This document shows, in pieces, positions 44,601 to 52,790 of a stretch of 64,000 bases of DNA (the first letter of the stretch is position 1; the number at the start of each line of letters is the position of its first letter). The notes below the pieces were generated by a model. That model saw only the letters and a list, made by a program, of their open reading frames with translations, had not been told where the DNA came from and made no database searches. The DNA is taken from contig DAMALH010000004.1 in assembly GCA_032000125.1 (NCBI GenBank), forward strand, positions 1-64,000, given 5' to 3'. The position numbers and the translations under genes are program-made. Source of the stretch: Dryocola sp032000125 (GTDB taxonomy: Bacteria > Pseudomonadota > Gammaproteobacteria > Enterobacterales > Enterobacteriaceae).

Positions 44601-47600
44601 ATGCTGACTCCATTTGATGATGCTTTCCACATCGTCTTTTGAGGCATTACCTGCTTCAATCAGAATATCAAACCATGCATTTGCGATCTCATTTGATGAT
44701 AAAGAATGCTCAGAGTAAGAATAACCCTTAATAGCCGTCGATTCTTTTTGAGTATCACTTAGCTCACTTTCTAATTCTGCTTTCCCTGTTTTACCAAGAA
44801 TTACTTTGGCCCGTAAATTATACCAGGGGATTAATACCCCACTGTACTGCTTCAACTGACGCAGGTCATCAGATTCACTATGCCGTTTTTCAGCAATTAG
44901 TTCTTTTTTAACCTCAGGGGAGGCTAAATCGCTAAGTGCTAATTGAGAACCCATCAGGTTTGCCTGAAGAGCATATGCTCGGACGTAAGCAACTCTTTCT
45001 TTACTATACTCAGAAGTCAGAGCATAAGGGGGAACCTTTGGTAAATAACGATCCAACAACTGGATGCTTTCTGACTCAGTACAAATAGATTGCATAAGTG
45101 CCATTTCAACCATGCCAGTGATTGCCGCTATTGTCTGGCTATTAGCGTGGTCTCTGCCTTTAATATTGACTCGCGGGCTTTTTAACAAGCGCCAGGTTCT
45201 TCTGATTGCCTGTTCAGCGACTGGACGGTGAAGTTTTCTTGCTTCCAGTACAATTCCCATAACCAGACTGATATCGTTTCCTGCCGCAATAGCCAACTGA
45301 TCAAGTTCATCGTAACGGGCATGAGCCAGTAACTGCGTGGCGACAATTTTTCCGGCTTCAAAAGATAGTTCTCGAGGTCGCCACCTTCTGAGATCTCTTG
45401 CTGCCGCTTCCGCGCCATGAATATTCAGGCAGGCAATGAGCATTGCTGCTCTGTCCTGATCGGTAACATTTTGTCTGCTTCGCTCACCATCTGGTAGTTG
45501 ACTCCAGTTTGTTAACCACTCCATGGCGAGTCGAAGGCGGCTGCGGGCCTCTCCTGAGAGTTCAGGGTATTCGGAAAGTATTGCGGCATAATAAGCATTT
45601 CTGGAGCCTGGCCAGCTAGTATCTGGGAATGTGTTACGGGAAACCAGTTCCTGAACGCCGTTGCTTTCCACAAATTTTGCTGCCAGATCGATATTGTCCC
45701 TTAGCAGGACTCTTTGCCTGCTGTCTCCCGCGCATTCTCCACCTGCTTTCAGCGCCAGTTTAGCTGCATCCTGGTATCGACCTGTGCGTAAGGCTGCTTT
45801 TAACGCAAACTGCAATCTTTGAAGTTCTATGTCTCTGCGTTCAACTGGGCTGGTTTCAGGCAGGGCTTGTGAGGATATCGCTAGCTCGATCAGTTCAGAA
45901 AGCTGGTTTCCTTCAAGCATCAATGCAGGTAAAACAGATGCTGCATAGGAACTATCTTTTGTTAGTGGTTTCAGTTTAGTTATAAATTGATGCAGAGCAG
46001 CGGTCGATGGCTGAAAGCGCCTCTGAAACCATGTTTCGGCTGGTTCATCAAAGAACTGAATAGTCTCGCCACTAACGATTAATGGACGTCCCAGATCAAG
46101 TGCGAAACTTTTAATAGCAGAACTAGCTACTCCGGAAATGGCAGATAGTACAGATAATGGAATTAATGGACGTAATATTGCCAGTGCGGAACAAATCGTA
46201 TCAATTTGAACACGTCCAGTTATTCCAGCTGTATCACGTAAGCGTGCAATGGATTTTTCCAGTACTTCACCAATAGTATCTTCTACCGTTTTGGGATTTG
46301 GCCCCAAAAGTCTCAGTGTGTCGTTCAGTGGAAGATTTTGAGATAATGACAGAGCCTGAACCCGGGGATTGCAAGAGCTTAGACGATGGAACTCGTCAAC
46401 ATCACTTTCGCTGGCATCTGGAAACTTTTGGTGAAGATGAGCGGCTGTCTCATCGCGATCAAAAGCTTGTAGGGATAATGTGAGTGCTTCAGGAGGTGGA
46501 TCAAGCAATTCCCTTCTATAAGGTCGGCAAAGTACGACAAGGCAGACTCCATCAGGAAGTTTTTCTCTAATTAAATCTTTGATAAAAGAACGCGTTTCAC
46601 CGATTTCTTCCGCCGCCATCTGTGCATTGTCCGCAGCATCAATAATAATACACAATACGGCGAGGGGCTCAGAGGCCCGGAGTATTGAAATGCTCTGAGA
46701 AAGGCGATGCAGAAATGCGCGCATGTACTGAGATATACCTGTACCTACATTTGGGATCAATGGATGACAGAGACCATGAGATGCCATTTCATTAGCCATC
46801 TGAACCAATGCTGTACGATGATGATGGCGGTATGACGAAGCATTACGATACTGACCCTGTCCGAAACAATCATATAAGATACTAACTGAGCCTGCTGGAA
46901 GATGTTCTTGTATATGGGTAGAGAGAATAGATTTTCCCACTCCGGCATCCGCATGAATAATTACTGGTGCTCCGGATGCTTCAATAATTTGTTGAACCAG
47001 CTCAGCTTCCTGTTTTCTTGAAACGGTATTTTCTATTCTTTCAATACGGCAGGGCGCTGGAAAAAGATCTGTTTCATCAACCCCCAGAGCACGCAGCACA
47101 TCCATTCTTGTAATCGAAGGATTCGAGGCGCTTTCAGATAACGCTTTTCTGTTAACGAGTTCTTTTAATTTCAGCGGAGCCTCAGTATCCAGTTCGGGGA
47201 GGTATCCCGATGATTCTCTTATCAGAATATTCCGCTGACTCCATAAATCGTCCTGCTGACCTTCTATATGTAAAAGCTGGCAGAATATCGATAACTCAGC
47301 ACCTTGAAGCCCGGTAAATTTTTCAAGTTTCTCCAGATCATGTGGATGACGTGTAACGTGTTGACTCGCGGCATCATTGATCGCTTCACTGAAGCTGCTA
47401 CTGACTGGACGGTTCGTTACAAACCAGAACTCCAGTTTAGTGCGCAACACTTCTACCGGTATTTTTTGTATAAGTGCCTTATAACGAGTGGCAAAACCTT
47501 CTATGGTCTTTTGTAACCCACTCGGGGGAAATGGAGTATCTGAGTGCAACGTTGAATGCTTTAGCTGCATGTAACGAACAGTTGTTGCTGTTGCAAGCTC

Positions 47601-47810
47601 ATTACTGCCGTAATATTCAGCAATATCAATCAGCTCTTCCCCATCTTCAACCAATGGTTGAGAACCCATTTCTCTTGTTGATGCTCCTTCAATAGTTAGG
47701 GTAACAAGAGACGACTTAGGTTCCAGTAGCCGAAGGGCGCGACGGGCAGCCCAGAGATAGTGAAACTGATCCCCATCTCTACTGGTGCGAACAAGCAGGC
47801 TGTCAGACAT
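41532..47810 (-). CDS. Giant STAND NTPase with Cap4/DUF4297-like nuclease domain (Avs-like)
   Basis: A 2092-residue protein. Residues about 10-190 resemble the DUF4297/Cap4 dsDNA nuclease fold, with Asp62 and Gln82-x-Lys84 (RYMQLKHS) as likely catalytic residues. A STAND/NACHT-type NTPase follows: Walker A HADAGVGKS (Lys293) and a Walker B-like LCIIIDAADN near 395. The remaining 1500 residues are helical repeat sequence of TPR or similar type, as in sensor regions. This layout matches antiviral Avs proteins, which bind a phage protein through the repeats and then activate the nuclease. AAGGA precedes the ATG. It lies in a cluster with a HEPN-like gene upstream and two unrecognised genes downstream. 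The exact Avs class cannot be set without a search. Confidence 0.8.
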   Translation of the reverse strand: MSDSLLVRTSRDGDQFHYLWAARRALRLLEPKSSLVTLTIEGASTREMGSQPLVEDGEELIDIAEYYGSNELATATTVRYMQLKHSTLHSDTPFPPSGLQKTIEGFATRYKALIQKIPVEVLRTKLEFWFVTNRPVSSSFSEAINDAASQHVTRHPHDLEKLEKFTGLQGAELSIFCQLLHIEGQQDDLWSQRNILIRESSGYLPELDTEAPLKLKELVNRKALSESASNPSITRMDVLRALGVDETDLFPAPCRIERIENTVSRKQEAELVQQIIEASGAPVIIHADAGVGKSILSTHIQEHLPAGSVSILYDCFGQGQYRNASSYRHHHRTALVQMANEMASHGLCHPLIPNVGTGISQYMRAFLHRLSQSISILRASEPLAVLCIIIDAADNAQMAAEEIGETRSFIKDLIREKLPDGVCLVVLCRPYRRELLDPPPEALTLSLQAFDRDETAAHLHQKFPDASESDVDEFHRLSSCNPRVQALSLSQNLPLNDTLRLLGPNPKTVEDTIGEVLEKSIARLRDTAGITGRVQIDTICSALAILRPLIPLSVLSAISGVASSAIKSFALDLGRPLIVSGETIQFFDEPAETWFQRRFQPSTAALHQFITKLKPLTKDSSYAASVLPALMLEGNQLSELIELAISSQALPETSPVERRDIELQRLQFALKAALRTGRYQDAAKLALKAGGECAGDSRQRVLLRDNIDLAAKFVESNGVQELVSRNTFPDTSWPGSRNAYYAAILSEYPELSGEARSRLRLAMEWLTNWSQLPDGERSRQNVTDQDRAAMLIACLNIHGAEAAARDLRRWRPRELSFEAGKIVATQLLAHARYDELDQLAIAAGNDISLVMGIVLEARKLHRPVAEQAIRRTWRLLKSPRVNIKGRDHANSQTIAAITGMVEMALMQSICTESESIQLLDRYLPKVPPYALTSEYSKERVAYVRAYALQANLMGSQLALSDLASPEVKKELIAEKRHSESDDLRQLKQYSGVLIPWYNLRAKVILGKTGKAELESELSDTQKESTAIKGYSYSEHSLSSNEIANAWFDILIEAGNASKDDVESIIKWSQHKGNRVFTPTFHRFSSVCAEISGLEGLSYHFAELALSLWSDEHSDAQVKADGYIDLSRSLISLDESEAKEYFNQAIEVTNKLGDENLSRWEAILDLAEYVAGKTQVPPAIVYKLARCAELTREYVDRDKHFAWSDTVEILAELCPSSAMAIISRWRDRTFGNHRSILAWTIEHLVKKNKMNALDALPLITFENGWHKCDLLDSVLSSCTDDEDKIAAFEVVYHYTKFDVQNIQSLKKLDAIATSLTIEHSELKERIAHLQRTEAVSKKSSHSSSDSQQDHAQEWESVFKDCDLSSIDGISTAYEKFRSVPELYSKETFIKKAISRVKTGKEYSFIAAVSTMSHWGLYDVKYIFESIPDEWASRLSIKTALAGLIKEYCQRFCMRIGISRFYEIFPFGLASRLSDISEKEIFGIVLEAIAESPDPANADRLFSLPGLLVSKLEHNEALNVLSYALDIFDGVLKDEDGDGPWNEKLSPPTHVEDSLAGYIWARLGSPEAEMRWQAAHAVLALCRMNRTSVIQGIFQHAINATTLPFCDRNLPFYTLHAQLWLMIAAARVALNDGNSLISNIGYFYRYATTDQPHVLIRLFAARTLLALHDSGLISIPAQEEHKLRNINQSTALPVLDEIEDRRDEDSYTFGIDFGPYWLKPLGHCFGVSQKQLEPEMLRIIRNVLGFKGSHNWDEDERSKRRYYQDRDNHHSHGSYPRVDDYHFYLSYHAMFMTAGQLLASKPLVASDYDDVEDVFLDWLRRHDISRNDHRWLADRRDIPPKERSSWLNSSSDNRDEWLASISENVFNETLCPSPGILTLWGRWSDVCSDRKESIVVHSALVSPERSLSLLRALQTTKNVYDYKIPDAGDNLEINHAHYQLKGLIKDIAEYCGIDEFDPWAGDVRFPIPEPASFIIDAMKLTTDKDHRVWYSPSSVEPAMVSSIWGHLSGKNEEEKSHGYKLCASIHFIKSALETFNMDLILEVDVDRYSRNSRYERNNENELDNIPSSTRLFLFRHDGTIHTLYGNYRVGEEVS

Positions 47811-47918
47811 TGAGCATCATCCTTATGTCAGTTAGGCTACATGTTGGTAGCGCAGTGAACTGGTTTCATAGTTGGCACCGGACAATCGATATCCTTTAGC
47901 ACTTATGAATATAATCAT

Positions 47919-48557
47919 TTAAATATTGTTTGTTATTTCAACGGTATGTTTCATTATTTTTCCTGACAATTTGAAAACATCGTGTGCTGAAATTTTATAT
48001 TTTTCTGAAATGTTAAAAATTTCTTCTGCATCATCTTCTTTACCAGAACCGGGATCGGGGTATCGGCCAGCCCAATAAACAAAGTGTGTCAGCCCGCGAA
48101 GAATCGCCAACTCTTTTTCACTTAAATCAGGGATGAAAGTGGCCAACTGATGTAATCTATGATGCCGGTTTCGAGTCTCCATAGCTTTGTATCCTTCTAT
48201 ACCTTCCTTCATAATCATCATTGATTTCAGGCATATTTCTAAGCTATAGCCAACAAGCATTAACCCCACAGCGCAGTATTGGCTGTCACAAACTCCGCGA
48301 ATCAATACAGGCATGCTTTCAAAGTCCTGGTTTTTTCTTAAAACAGCAACCGCAGCTTCAGAAAGTGCATGAGCCTGTGATAGCCAAAGAATTGGGTTCT
48401 TTAACTCATCACCTGTCGCTGGTTTTGTTATATCAACAGGAAATCCTGCACTAGTGGTAGCCATTCCTAACATTTGGCGAGCGAATGCACTGTACCCGAA
48501 GGGATCGCTGGCGAAAATAGATCTATTTGGTTCTATATGTTTGCCGAACTTATTCAT
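47919..48557 (-). CDS. HEPN-like protein upstream of the Avs-like gene
   Basis: A 212-residue helical protein. The stretch GYSLEICLKSMMI, a histidine- and arginine-rich RNRHHRLHQL and the later AGRYPDP look like HEPN-superfamily proteins, many of which are RNases or RNA-binding. The assignment is by pattern and is tentative. It is 108 bases upstream of the giant gene on the same strand, so it may be cotranscribed. The ribosome site is weak. Confidence 0.65.
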   Translation of the reverse strand: MNKFGKHIEPNRSIFASDPFGYSAFARQMLGMATTSAGFPVDITKPATGDELKNPILWLSQAHALSEAAVAVLRKNQDFESMPVLIRGVCDSQYCAVGLMLVGYSLEICLKSMMIMKEGIEGYKAMETRNRHHRLHQLATFIPDLSEKELAILRGLTHFVYWAGRYPDPGSGKEDDAEEIFNISEKYKISAHDVFKLSGKIMKHTVEITNNI

Positions 48558-48684
48558 GTTATTTATCTATCTTTGCATCAAAAAATGTTGGTTTGTACTG
48601 ATTAACCAGTATAAATATGAAAGCCAATGTCTTGGTTGAGTTTTTGCTCTGTTAACAGCATTCTCTTGATTTGAAACCGAAACG

Positions 48685-51600
48685 CTATTCCAGCCTCAAC
48701 CTCTCCCTAAGTTCCTTCACCAGCGAAACATCATCCAGCTCCGCGCTAATCTCATGACGAATAGCATTACTGAACTGCTCGCTACGCTCACAACCATCAT
48801 GATAACCATGAGACAGCCAGTTCCAGCTCCCGAGAACAATATAGCGGCCATCGATCATCAGCACCTTCTCATGAGTACCTTCAGTCAGGCGGATAACATT
48901 GTCTCTTCCCAGTTGTTCGCGGTATTCAGCAACCAGCATCTCATCATTATCCTCTGCACGGTCCAGACGTTGATGGTAGTAACCGTAGTAGACTTTAACG
49001 CTGACACCACGCCGCTGTGTTGCCACCAGTTGTGCCAGTTCCGGCCTTTGATATTGTTTACCGCCCCGACGGATCCATGGAGTGATAATAACCAGTTCCT
49101 GTTCACACAGGCTCGCCAGTGCACTGAATGCGGCGATATGTTCACAGTCACGGTAATAACGCTGTAGGCGCGGTGTCTGGCTCAGGCTGTCGAAATTTGG
49201 ATGCTGGCTACCCTGTTCAAGAAGGAAATCTTCAGCAACAGTGTCCGCAAGAACTTTCAGGTATCCGCCTGCCTGCCGCAACCGGTGGTGGTTTCCTACC
49301 ACGATAAACTGCTGTTTTGCGCGCGAAACCACGACATTCAGCATGTTAGGCGCATCGTTCTGAAAATTAGGGTTATCAAGAGGATGAAAAATTACCGGGC
49401 TGTAAATGATGACCTCAAAGCCCACGCCCTGGAACTGATGCACCGTACCAATACAGTTTTTCTGCCAGTGGTTCATACGCTGGGCAAGGCGCTTGATCAG
49501 TAATGACTTCTGATTGCTATAGGGAGTGACGATGCCCACATCGGCAGTCAGATCGTAACCGGCTTCTTCCAGCTTATTCAGCAGTTGCTCAATAGCATCG
49601 ACTTCATCCAGATTGGTGTTAACCATATCGCCTTTCTGGCCCTCGACGCTGTAGAACATCAAATGATGCCCGCCAGATTTCTCAAAGGCGCTGGCAATGC
49701 GGTCGGAAGGGGAGGCCGTTTCTACGCTGACACCATGATAGCCCGCCAGCCGGATAAAGAGATCGGCAATGGGTTTTTGGCACCGGCGATGCTCATCAAG
49801 AATAATACCGTTGCCGGTATCATCTACTCGTCCGGAAAGCGTACCTGCCGCGCGGTGCCAGCCTGTAACGCTTGCAGGTGAAACCCGCTCATATAACGTA
49901 TTATCGTCGGCAAAATGACGTTCACGTAGTTGTGTTTGCAGATTTTCTGACAGGTTTCTAATGGGTTCTATTTGTAGGGGATCGCCAACAATCATCGCTT
50001 TCTCACTGCGACTCAGTAGCGGCACCAGAGATTCAAGCGAAATCATGCCTGCTTCATCGCATAGTGCCAAGTGCCAGGGTTTGTTCCCCTTGAGTTCATT
50101 AAGTTTACGATAACCTGCCACTTTCCACGCGGAGACCAGCGTGGTTGCCATTACTGGATATACCAGTGACAGTGCGCGATAGAATTCATCCAGCTTATCC
50201 AGCCAGCGATAGTATCCCGCGCTGCGGCGATTACTCATCAGTGCCCGCCAGTGTGTCAGTACTTCTTCCAGCTCAATTTTTCGCTTCAGTTGTTCCTGCC
50301 AGAGATAGCCGATAGCAGCTTCAAACATTTCCCGGTGTTGACTGATGAAGCGTTTGCGCAAAATGTCACACCAGTTACCTTCAGGATAATGTTGTTGATA
50401 CTGCGCTGTAACCTGTTGTGCCCGGATGACCCGCTGCCATTGTTGCCGGAGCGTTGCGATATCAGCGCAAAGGTTCATCAGATTTTCTTCCTGCTGCTTA
50501 TTGGGTTCGTCCTGCATGAGTAGTTCCAGAAGGGCCAGATTGTCTGTCTGATGCGACAGCATTTCTCCTGCATCAGCAAGAGCTGCTAACTGGCGATGGG
50601 GCAGGGAAGAAAGACTGAAATGCTGAAAGTCCTCCGGTGCAGCAAGATTCATTTGTTGCAGCCGTGCCGGATATTTTCCCTCGAACAGGCGGGCCAGATG
50701 GCGCTTTATCCCTTTACGCGGATAGTCGCGGTAATGCAGTTCCAGGGCGGGGCGAAGTGGTGAACCTATCCAGCGCAGTATCTGCGCCAGATCATGTCGC
50801 TGTGGCCATGTCGCCTGCAATGTCTGGTAAATTCTGCTGGCCTGCAAACGCTGCGCTTTTATCCCGCGAAGTTCCTGCAGGCGTTGCTCCAGTTGGCTGG
50901 TTAAGTTGTCCAGGCCGTCAGGATGATGCCGTGAAACGTCAATCCCCAGTTGCTGTGCCTGAGCGGCTACCGCGGGGATTTTTGCCATGAAACGAGCCGG
51001 GAGCTCTTCTGCGTTGGTGGTGTCCAGCCCACAATCCACAACAGACTGTATCGCGGTGGCCTTTTCATTCAGATACGCCCGGTAACAGGCGTTTAACTCT
51101 TCGCGATGCCTGAGCAGAACGGCTAAAAAAATGCGCTGGTGTTGTTCGTCATAGCTTTCCTGCCGCCAGCGGCTGAGCAGTTGCTCAAGCCGGTTAAGTT
51201 CATGCTGAACCTGTTCGTTTGAGCCGCTATGAAACCATAACCAATCAAGATCTTGGGTTGCAGGGTCACTGCGCAGATCGTCAATGATATTCTCCACCGC
51301 TTTTATTGCCGTGGACGTTATCAGCATGCCGAAGTTCTGGTCCTTTCCATCAGCGATTGCCAGTGCTCTGGCAACCAGCTGTTGTGCGATGAGTGATTTG
51401 AACAGAGTTGTTTTACCCGTACCCGGCGCTCCCTGTACGGCAATCAGGCGCTCATCCTGATTAATGGCCTGTATTGCCGCCATCTGTCCATGACCCAGCG
51501 GGTATTGTGTTTCAAACAAACCGCCGGTCACCACTTCGTATATATCCGGGGAATTCCCGTCATTGTGAATATGGTTGAGATACTGCTCCAGCAGAGGGAA

Positions 51601-52287
51601 GTCATCAGTCGCGTTATCGCACAGCCAGGTAAAATCTTCCACATCACGCTTGAGGTTGTAATCTTCATTATGCAGCGGAGTCACCAGGGCGTTAAACGCA
51701 GTTTCCAGTCCCTGGTATTTACGGTTTGGTTGCAGAGAAACCCATACCTGAAGAGCCTCAAACGCTTCAAGGAAGGTGTCATATTTACACCCGGTGAGCG
51801 CGCTAACGATACTCATCATATGGCGGTTCTCACCCAGTTCATCCAACTTGATGCCAAACATCTCGCGAAAAGCGAAGGGGAAGGCGCTGACCAGTTGTCC
51901 GTCTTTTACGGGCACTAACAGCGAGGTACTGCCCTGTTCAAAGAATGATTTTGGGAGTGGAAAAGAGAACAGCGGCAGGTATTTTACGTTGGCTTTTCCA
52001 CGCTCATTTTCGATACAGCGCAACACAGGAAACAGCAGATTGACAGGTTCAATATGGGTAATCTCACCTTTTTCGCCATATTTGACGAAACGCCTGCGCC
52101 AGTTTTCGCGCATTTCTGGCGTAACGCTGAGCACTACTCCGTTCTGGTTTTCTTCACAGTTGTCTTTACCGAGCATGAGCTGATGGTGTTCATGCGCCTG
52201 GCTGGCCGGTATTTTACTCTTTTCCGCACCGCTGAATTTCAGATAATCCAGCCATGCGGAGAGGATATGTTTCGACGAATTATTCAT
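48685..52287 (-). CDS. mkoC: Superfamily 1 helicase with C-terminal phospholipase D nuclease (Mokosh type II-like)
   Basis: A 1200-residue fusion. The N-terminal 260 residues are of unknown fold. An Upf1-like SF1 helicase follows: Walker A GAPGTGKT (286-293), motif II DEAG (Asp744-Glu745), HQFQG (from His950) and NVVVSRAKQQFIVVGN. The C-terminus has one phospholipase D motif, His1139-x-Lys1141 in THEKVLMIDGR, then GSWNWLSHG. This domain order is that of MkoC, the single-gene type II Mokosh anti-phage system, which acts on RNA or nucleic acid intermediates. It is the closest named system I can recall; the match is by architecture. It is divergent from the 52791 gene. Confidence 0.78.
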   Translation of the reverse strand: MNNSSKHILSAWLDYLKFSGAEKSKIPASQAHEHHQLMLGKDNCEENQNGVVLSVTPEMRENWRRRFVKYGEKGEITHIEPVNLLFPVLRCIENERGKANVKYLPLFSFPLPKSFFEQGSTSLLVPVKDGQLVSAFPFAFREMFGIKLDELGENRHMMSIVSALTGCKYDTFLEAFEALQVWVSLQPNRKYQGLETAFNALVTPLHNEDYNLKRDVEDFTWLCDNATDDFPLLEQYLNHIHNDGNSPDIYEVVTGGLFETQYPLGHGQMAAIQAINQDERLIAVQGAPGTGKTTLFKSLIAQQLVARALAIADGKDQNFGMLITSTAIKAVENIIDDLRSDPATQDLDWLWFHSGSNEQVQHELNRLEQLLSRWRQESYDEQHQRIFLAVLLRHREELNACYRAYLNEKATAIQSVVDCGLDTTNAEELPARFMAKIPAVAAQAQQLGIDVSRHHPDGLDNLTSQLEQRLQELRGIKAQRLQASRIYQTLQATWPQRHDLAQILRWIGSPLRPALELHYRDYPRKGIKRHLARLFEGKYPARLQQMNLAAPEDFQHFSLSSLPHRQLAALADAGEMLSHQTDNLALLELLMQDEPNKQQEENLMNLCADIATLRQQWQRVIRAQQVTAQYQQHYPEGNWCDILRKRFISQHREMFEAAIGYLWQEQLKRKIELEEVLTHWRALMSNRRSAGYYRWLDKLDEFYRALSLVYPVMATTLVSAWKVAGYRKLNELKGNKPWHLALCDEAGMISLESLVPLLSRSEKAMIVGDPLQIEPIRNLSENLQTQLRERHFADDNTLYERVSPASVTGWHRAAGTLSGRVDDTGNGIILDEHRRCQKPIADLFIRLAGYHGVSVETASPSDRIASAFEKSGGHHLMFYSVEGQKGDMVNTNLDEVDAIEQLLNKLEEAGYDLTADVGIVTPYSNQKSLLIKRLAQRMNHWQKNCIGTVHQFQGVGFEVIIYSPVIFHPLDNPNFQNDAPNMLNVVVSRAKQQFIVVGNHHRLRQAGGYLKVLADTVAEDFLLEQGSQHPNFDSLSQTPRLQRYYRDCEHIAAFSALASLCEQELVIITPWIRRGGKQYQRPELAQLVATQRRGVSVKVYYGYYHQRLDRAEDNDEMLVAEYREQLGRDNVIRLTEGTHEKVLMIDGRYIVLGSWNWLSHGYHDGCERSEQFSNAIRHEISAELDDVSLVKELRERLRLE

Positions 52288-52790
52288 TATTCTGATAGAG
52301 CCTTACTTAGCTCAACTCCCTGAAATTAATCACAACAGAATACCACAGGCGTGGAAAATTTAACCGGGGCCATATGTCCTTCTCTGTATGAAAATATGTA
52401 GTTAGTTACAACATACTGAAGTGAGAATTAGGTGGAAAGAAAACGGCAAGTTGAGTATGTAGATGTTGTGATCGGCATCGTACCGTCCAGTTGGCGATTT
52501 TGGTAGGTTTGGCGATTGATCTAATCGCACAATCGGGGCTGCGTTCCTTCAAAGTGATTTACTATTTGGTGCGGCTATTTAGATAAGAACACTGAGTTTA
52601 CTGGCTAACAATTGTCTATGGACCGTTATAAGACAGAACAAAACAAACATGAAAGCCATCGTTGTAAAAATGATAATTTTATTATAAATATCAAGAGAAA
52701 AGATAGTCAAGAAACATGGTCGTTCTTGATTGATATCGATATTTTTCAGAAGAATCGTTAGGATAATCGTTTTTGCATACAGGAGCACCT
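52288..52790. promoter_or_regulatory. Divergent intergenic region between two defence-type genes
   Basis: About 500 AT-rich bases lie between the helicase gene (minus) and the nuclease-NTPase gene (plus). It must carry both promoters, but I cannot place them with confidence and see no strong palindrome. Open frames here have no ribosome sites. Confidence 0.4.

Noticed and set aside
52579..52788. Small reverse frame between the helicase and nuclease-NTPase genes
   Set aside because: It has no ribosome site, lies in AT-rich divergent promoter sequence and overlaps the start region of the 52791 gene.
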